Positions 12,522 through 15,453 of a stretch of 15,453 bases of DNA are shown piece by piece. Numbering within the stretch: the first letter of the stretch is position 1; each line of letters begins with the position of its first letter. The DNA is taken from contig JANMOP010000092.1 of the NCBI GenBank assembly GCA_031369365.1, forward strand, positions 1 to 15,453, in the 5' to 3' direction. Made by a program: the position numbers and the translations under genes. The notes beneath the pieces were generated by a model that was not told the origin of the DNA, did not search any database, and was given only the letters and a program-made list of their open reading frames with translations. This stretch comes from Methylotenera_A sp031369365. GTDB lineage: Bacteria; Pseudomonadota; Gammaproteobacteria; Burkholderiales; Methylophilaceae.

Positions 12522-15431
12522 TTAATGTGCGCTTTCCCAATTACTACCAACGCCAACTTCAGCCAACAATGGCACCGATAATTTAGCCACATTTTGCATC
12601 AATTCTGGCAAAGTTTTTTTAACCAATTCCAGTTCATTATCTGGCACTTCTAGCACCAGTTCATCGTGTACTTGCATGATGAGTTTGGTTTTTAAGCCAG
12701 TTTCTTTTAGCCATTTATCCACTGCAATCATGGCGAGTTTTATTAAATCTGCCGCGGTGCCTTGCATGGGGGCGTTGATGGCGGCGCGTTCTGTGCCGTT
12801 TCTTCTTTGCACATTGGCGCTGTTGATTTCTGGCACCCATAATCTGCGGCCAAAGTAGGTTTCTACGTAGCCTTGTTGTTTGGCTATTTGGCGAGTGTTT
12901 TCCATATACGCTTTTACGCCTGGGTAGCGCGCAAAATAGCGCTCGATATAGCTGGCGGCGGCGCTGCGTTCTATGTTTAAGTTTTGCGCTAGGCCGAATG
13001 CGCTCATGCCGTAAATTAATCCGAAGTTGATGACTTTTGCATAGCGACGTTGCTCATTATCGACCGCGTCTTTTTCTACGCCAAACACTTCGGCGGCGGT
13101 GTGGCGGTGAATATCTTCGTTATTGGCGAAGGCTTGCAGCATACCTGCGTCTTGTGACAAATGCGCCATAATGCGTAACTCGATTTGTGAGTAATCGGCA
13201 GATACAATGTGCGAACCAGCTGGCGCAATAAACGCTTCGCGAATGCGGCGGCCTTCTGCGCTTCGCACGGGGATATTTTGCAAATTAGGATCGCTGCTCG
13301 CCAAACGCCCCGTAATCGCCACCGCTTGGTTGTAGCTAGTATGCACGCGGCCTGTGGCGGTGTTTATCATGCGTGGCAGTTTGTCGGTGTAGGTGGATTT
13401 TAGTTTGGCTAAGCCGCGATATTCTAGCAATACTTTTGGCAGCGGATGATTCAGCGCGAGTTCTTGCAGCACGTCTTCATCGGTACTGGGTGCGCCGCTA
13501 GGCGTTTTTTTGGTGGGTTTAATGCCCAGTTTATCGAACAAAATTTCTTGCAATTGTTTAGGCGAGGCCAAGTTAAATGGTTGGCCTGCCAGCTCGTACG
13601 CTTGGTTTTCTAGCCCGATTAATTTTAGGCCAATTTCATTACTTTGTTTGTTCAGCATATTTGAATCGATTAGCACGCCATTGCGCTCAATAGTAAATAA
13701 ACAGGCCGAGCTGGGCATTTCAATTTGGTTATAAATGAAGTTTAATTTGGTATCATTTTCGATAATCGGGTACATGGCTTGATGCAGCTGCAAGGTAATA
13801 TCGGCGTCCTCTGCGGCGTATTCGGCGGCCACTTCTATTGTCACTTGGTTAAAACCGACTTGCTTTGCACCTTTGCCAGCCACGCTTTCATAGCTAATTG
13901 GCGTAATGCCAAAATGCCGCTCTGCCAGGGCGTCCATGCCATGCGTTTTGTGCGATTCAAACACGTAAGATTGCAACATGGTGTCGTGTGCAATACCGTT
14001 TAGTGCAATGCCGTGATTGGCCAAAACGTGCTGATCATATTTTAAATTTTGGCCGACTTTTTTGATGGATTCGTTTTCTAAAATTGGTTTAATCTTATTT
14101 AGCGTTTCAGCTAAATTAAGCTGTTCTGGTGCATCAAAATAATCGTGCGTAAGTGGCAAATAAGCCGCGCTACCTGCTTCGACAGAAAACGACATGCCGA
14201 CAATTTTGGCTGTCATCGGCTCTAGCGAGGTGGTTTCGGTATCTACGCAAATAAGTGGCGAATTTTTTAATTTGGCTAACCAAGTGTCTAGCTGTTCGTT
14301 GGTTAAAATGGTGTCGAAGTTGCGGGTGGTGACAGGTTTGTAGTTGACTTCGTTTGAAGCAGCGTCGCCCCCCTCCACCAACATCCCCCTCTCCCCTAGC
14401 CCCTCTCCCAGGCTGGGGCGAGGGGAACTGAATAGGTCGCCAGTGCTGGTATTATTGGCGCTTGGCTTGGCATCAAACAAACCTCCCGTTCGCCCTGAGC
14501 CATGAGCTTGGCGAATGGTCGAAGGGTTGTTTTGTGGTTCGACAAGCTCACCACTAACGGAATTGTCCATATTATCTAGCTCGCGGCGCCAGCTTTTAAA
14601 CTCAAAGCGGTCAAATAATTCGGCTAGCTTTTGTTTGTCGATAGCTTGCGGCGATAAATCGGCCAAATTTTCTTGTATGCCCACATCGCAGCGAATGGTA
14701 ATCAGCTCGCGTGCGGTTGGTAGCCAATCTAGCGCTTTGCGTAAATTTTCGCCCACCACGCCAGTAATTTCATCAGCATGGGCAACAATATTATCTAGGC
14801 TGCCATAATTGGTTAGCCATTTCACCGCAGTTTTTGGCCCGACTTTTTCCACACCTGGCACGTTGTCTGATGTATCGCCAACTAGTGTTAAATAATCCAC
14901 AATCAAGCTGGGCGGTATGCCAAATTTCTTTTCTACGCCTGCAATATCCAACACGTCATCCACCCTGCGAAAAGCATCGCGCATGGTGTTGATGACGGTG
15001 ATGTGTGCATTTACCAACTGCGTAATGTCTTTATCGCCAGTAGAAATAATGGTGCGAACACCCTCGCGCTCCGCTTGTTTAGCTAGCGCGCCAATCACGT
15101 CGTCCGCCTCTACGCCGTCAATCATAATCAACGGCCAGCCCAAGGCTTTAATGGCTTCGTGTAGCGGCTCTATTTGCGGGCGCAAATCATCTGGCATACT
15201 GGCACGGTTGGCTTTGTATTCGGGGTAAATATCATCGCGAAAGGTTTTGCCTTTGGCATCGAACACGCACGCGCTATAATCGCTAGGGTAATCTTTGTGC
15301 AAACGGCGCAGCATGTTAAGCACGCCTTGAATCGCGCCTGTGGGCTCATTTTTACTGTTGCGTAAGTCAGGCATGGCGTGAAACGCGCGGTAAAGGTAAG
15401 ATGAACCATCTACAAGAAGCAATGTTTTCAT
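12522..15431 (-). CDS. polA: DNA polymerase I
   Basis: A 969-residue repair and Okazaki-fragment polymerase with three activities. The 5' nuclease domain (1 to about 288) has LLLVDGSSYLYRAFHA, IDGVEADDVIGALA, STGDKDITQLV and GDTSDNVPGV. The 3'-5' exonuclease keeps its motifs: Asp397 and Glu399 in CVDTETTSL, GQNLKYDQ (460-467) and YAAEDADITLQLH (538-550), so proofreading should be active. The polymerase domain has motif A with Asp746 (VSADYSQIELR), motif B (RRYAKVINFGLIYG, 795-808) and motif C with Asp923 (MQVHDELVLEV). E. coli Pol I has 928 residues. The excess is in the linker at about 291-355, where two different palindromic repeats are translated in frame. The ATG at 15431 is the expected start, with no good ribosome site in the 22 bases available upstream. 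Confidence 0.97.
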   Translation of the reverse strand: MKTLLLVDGSSYLYRAFHAMPDLRNSKNEPTGAIQGVLNMLRRLHKDYPSDYSACVFDAKGKTFRDDIYPEYKANRASMPDDLRPQIEPLHEAIKALGWPLIMIDGVEADDVIGALAKQAEREGVRTIISTGDKDITQLVNAHITVINTMRDAFRRVDDVLDIAGVEKKFGIPPSLIVDYLTLVGDTSDNVPGVEKVGPKTAVKWLTNYGSLDNIVAHADEITGVVGENLRKALDWLPTARELITIRCDVGIQENLADLSPQAIDKQKLAELFDRFEFKSWRRELDNMDNSVSGELVEPQNNPSTIRQAHGSGRTGGLFDAKPSANNTSTGDLFSSPRPSLGEGLGERGMLVEGGDAASNEVNYKPVTTRNFDTILTNEQLDTWLAKLKNSPLICVDTETTSLEPMTAKIVGMSFSVEAGSAAYLPLTHDYFDAPEQLNLAETLNKIKPILENESIKKVGQNLKYDQHVLANHGIALNGIAHDTMLQSYVFESHKTHGMDALAERHFGITPISYESVAGKGAKQVGFNQVTIEVAAEYAAEDADITLQLHQAMYPIIENDTKLNFIYNQIEMPSSACLFTIERNGVLIDSNMLNKQSNEIGLKLIGLENQAYELAGQPFNLASPKQLQEILFDKLGIKPTKKTPSGAPSTDEDVLQELALNHPLPKVLLEYRGLAKLKSTYTDKLPRMINTATGRVHTSYNQAVAITGRLASSDPNLQNIPVRSAEGRRIREAFIAPAGSHIVSADYSQIELRIMAHLSQDAGMLQAFANNEDIHRHTAAEVFGVEKDAVDNEQRRYAKVINFGLIYGMSAFGLAQNLNIERSAAASYIERYFARYPGVKAYMENTRQIAKQQGYVETYFGRRLWVPEINSANVQRRNGTERAAINAPMQGTAADLIKLAMIAVDKWLKETGLKTKLIMQVHDELVLEVPDNELELVKKTLPELMQNVAKLSVPLLAEVGVGSNWESAH
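14369..14428. repeat. C/G-rich palindromic repeat in frame in polA (linker element B)
   Basis: The core stem pairs 14400-14410 (CCCCTCTCCCA) with 14414-14425 (TGGGGCGAGGGG) around a 3-base loop with one bulge or mismatch. A C-rich arm extends to about 14369. On the coding strand it reads SSPRPSLGEGLGERGMLVEG (residues 335-354). This CCCTCTCCC...GGGxGAGGGG type is a widespread proteobacterial repeat and resembles the one in purH, but differs in sequence. Confidence 0.75.
14486..14560. repeat. GAGCTTG(T)CGAA-type repeat in frame in polA (linker element A)
   Basis: Terminal CCGTT (14486-14490) and AACGG (14556-14560) are inverted. Inside lie CGCCCTGAGC, GGTCGAAGGG and GTTCGACAAGCTCACCAC, the building blocks of a familiar repeat family with GAGCTTGTCGAA cores. 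Compared with the canonical form, the left half seems to hold an extra 15-18 bases (14500-14517). The coding strand reads SVSGELVEPQ, then NNPSTIRQAHGSGRTGG (residues 291-317), with no stop. Confidence 0.78.
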
Positions 15432-15453
15432 AAGTTTAGGATGCTTTAAAAAA

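Noticed and set aside
14369..14560. polA linker insertion as an intein or a new functional domain
   Set aside because: It is about 65 residues, has no splicing motifs or predicted fold, and its DNA is explained by two palindromic repeats.

Overview
The window reads as a continuous chromosomal stretch of a proteobacterium, most likely a betaproteobacterium. Methylophilaceae or a near relative is my inference, from the dusB-fis-purH-purD-hemF order, the short 78-residue Fis and the moderate, slightly A+T-rich composition; no rRNA or species marker is present. Nearly all the DNA is coding. No tRNA, rRNA, CRISPR array or transposase was seen.

Layout. Positions 1-474 hold the C-terminal end of a YyaL/DUF255 thioredoxin-domain protein, followed by a periplasmic cytochrome c of the c551/c552 type (571-879) and a bidirectional terminator. 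An APC-family amino acid transporter (952-2349, minus) and a GT61-like glycosyltransferase (+, to 3557) diverge from a short A+T-rich gap. Next is a long minus-strand housekeeping block. In transcription order it is a MoaB/CinA-like protein (9107-9856), dusB-fis, purH, purD and hemF, covering tRNA modification, nucleoid regulation, de novo purine synthesis and haem synthesis. Positions 9931-12511 form an accessory patch between the CinA-like gene and polA. It contains a Phd/VapC toxin-antitoxin pair with a readable promoter-operator, a relic of a second CinA-like 5' end, and an ImmA/IrrE-type metallopeptidase gene overlapping a DUF4411 PIN-like gene. polA (12522-15431, minus) closes the window.

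The least ordinary signal is the density of small palindromic repeats of different families. One straddles the purD stop codon, a 130-bp inverted-repeat element lies between purH and purD, and a GTCATTCCCG-type hairpin lies between fis and purH. Three more are inserted in frame inside essential genes: one in purH and two in the polA linker between the 5' nuclease and proofreading domains. They are translated into low-complexity Pro/Gly/Glu-rich peptides, and both enzymes keep all their recognisable catalytic motifs.

The second unusual signal is an 18-codon diverged copy of the CinA-like gene's 5' end. It sits in direct orientation on the far side of the toxin-antitoxin pair, so vapBC is bracketed by two copies of the same gene start. 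This looks like the scar of the recombination that brought the module in.
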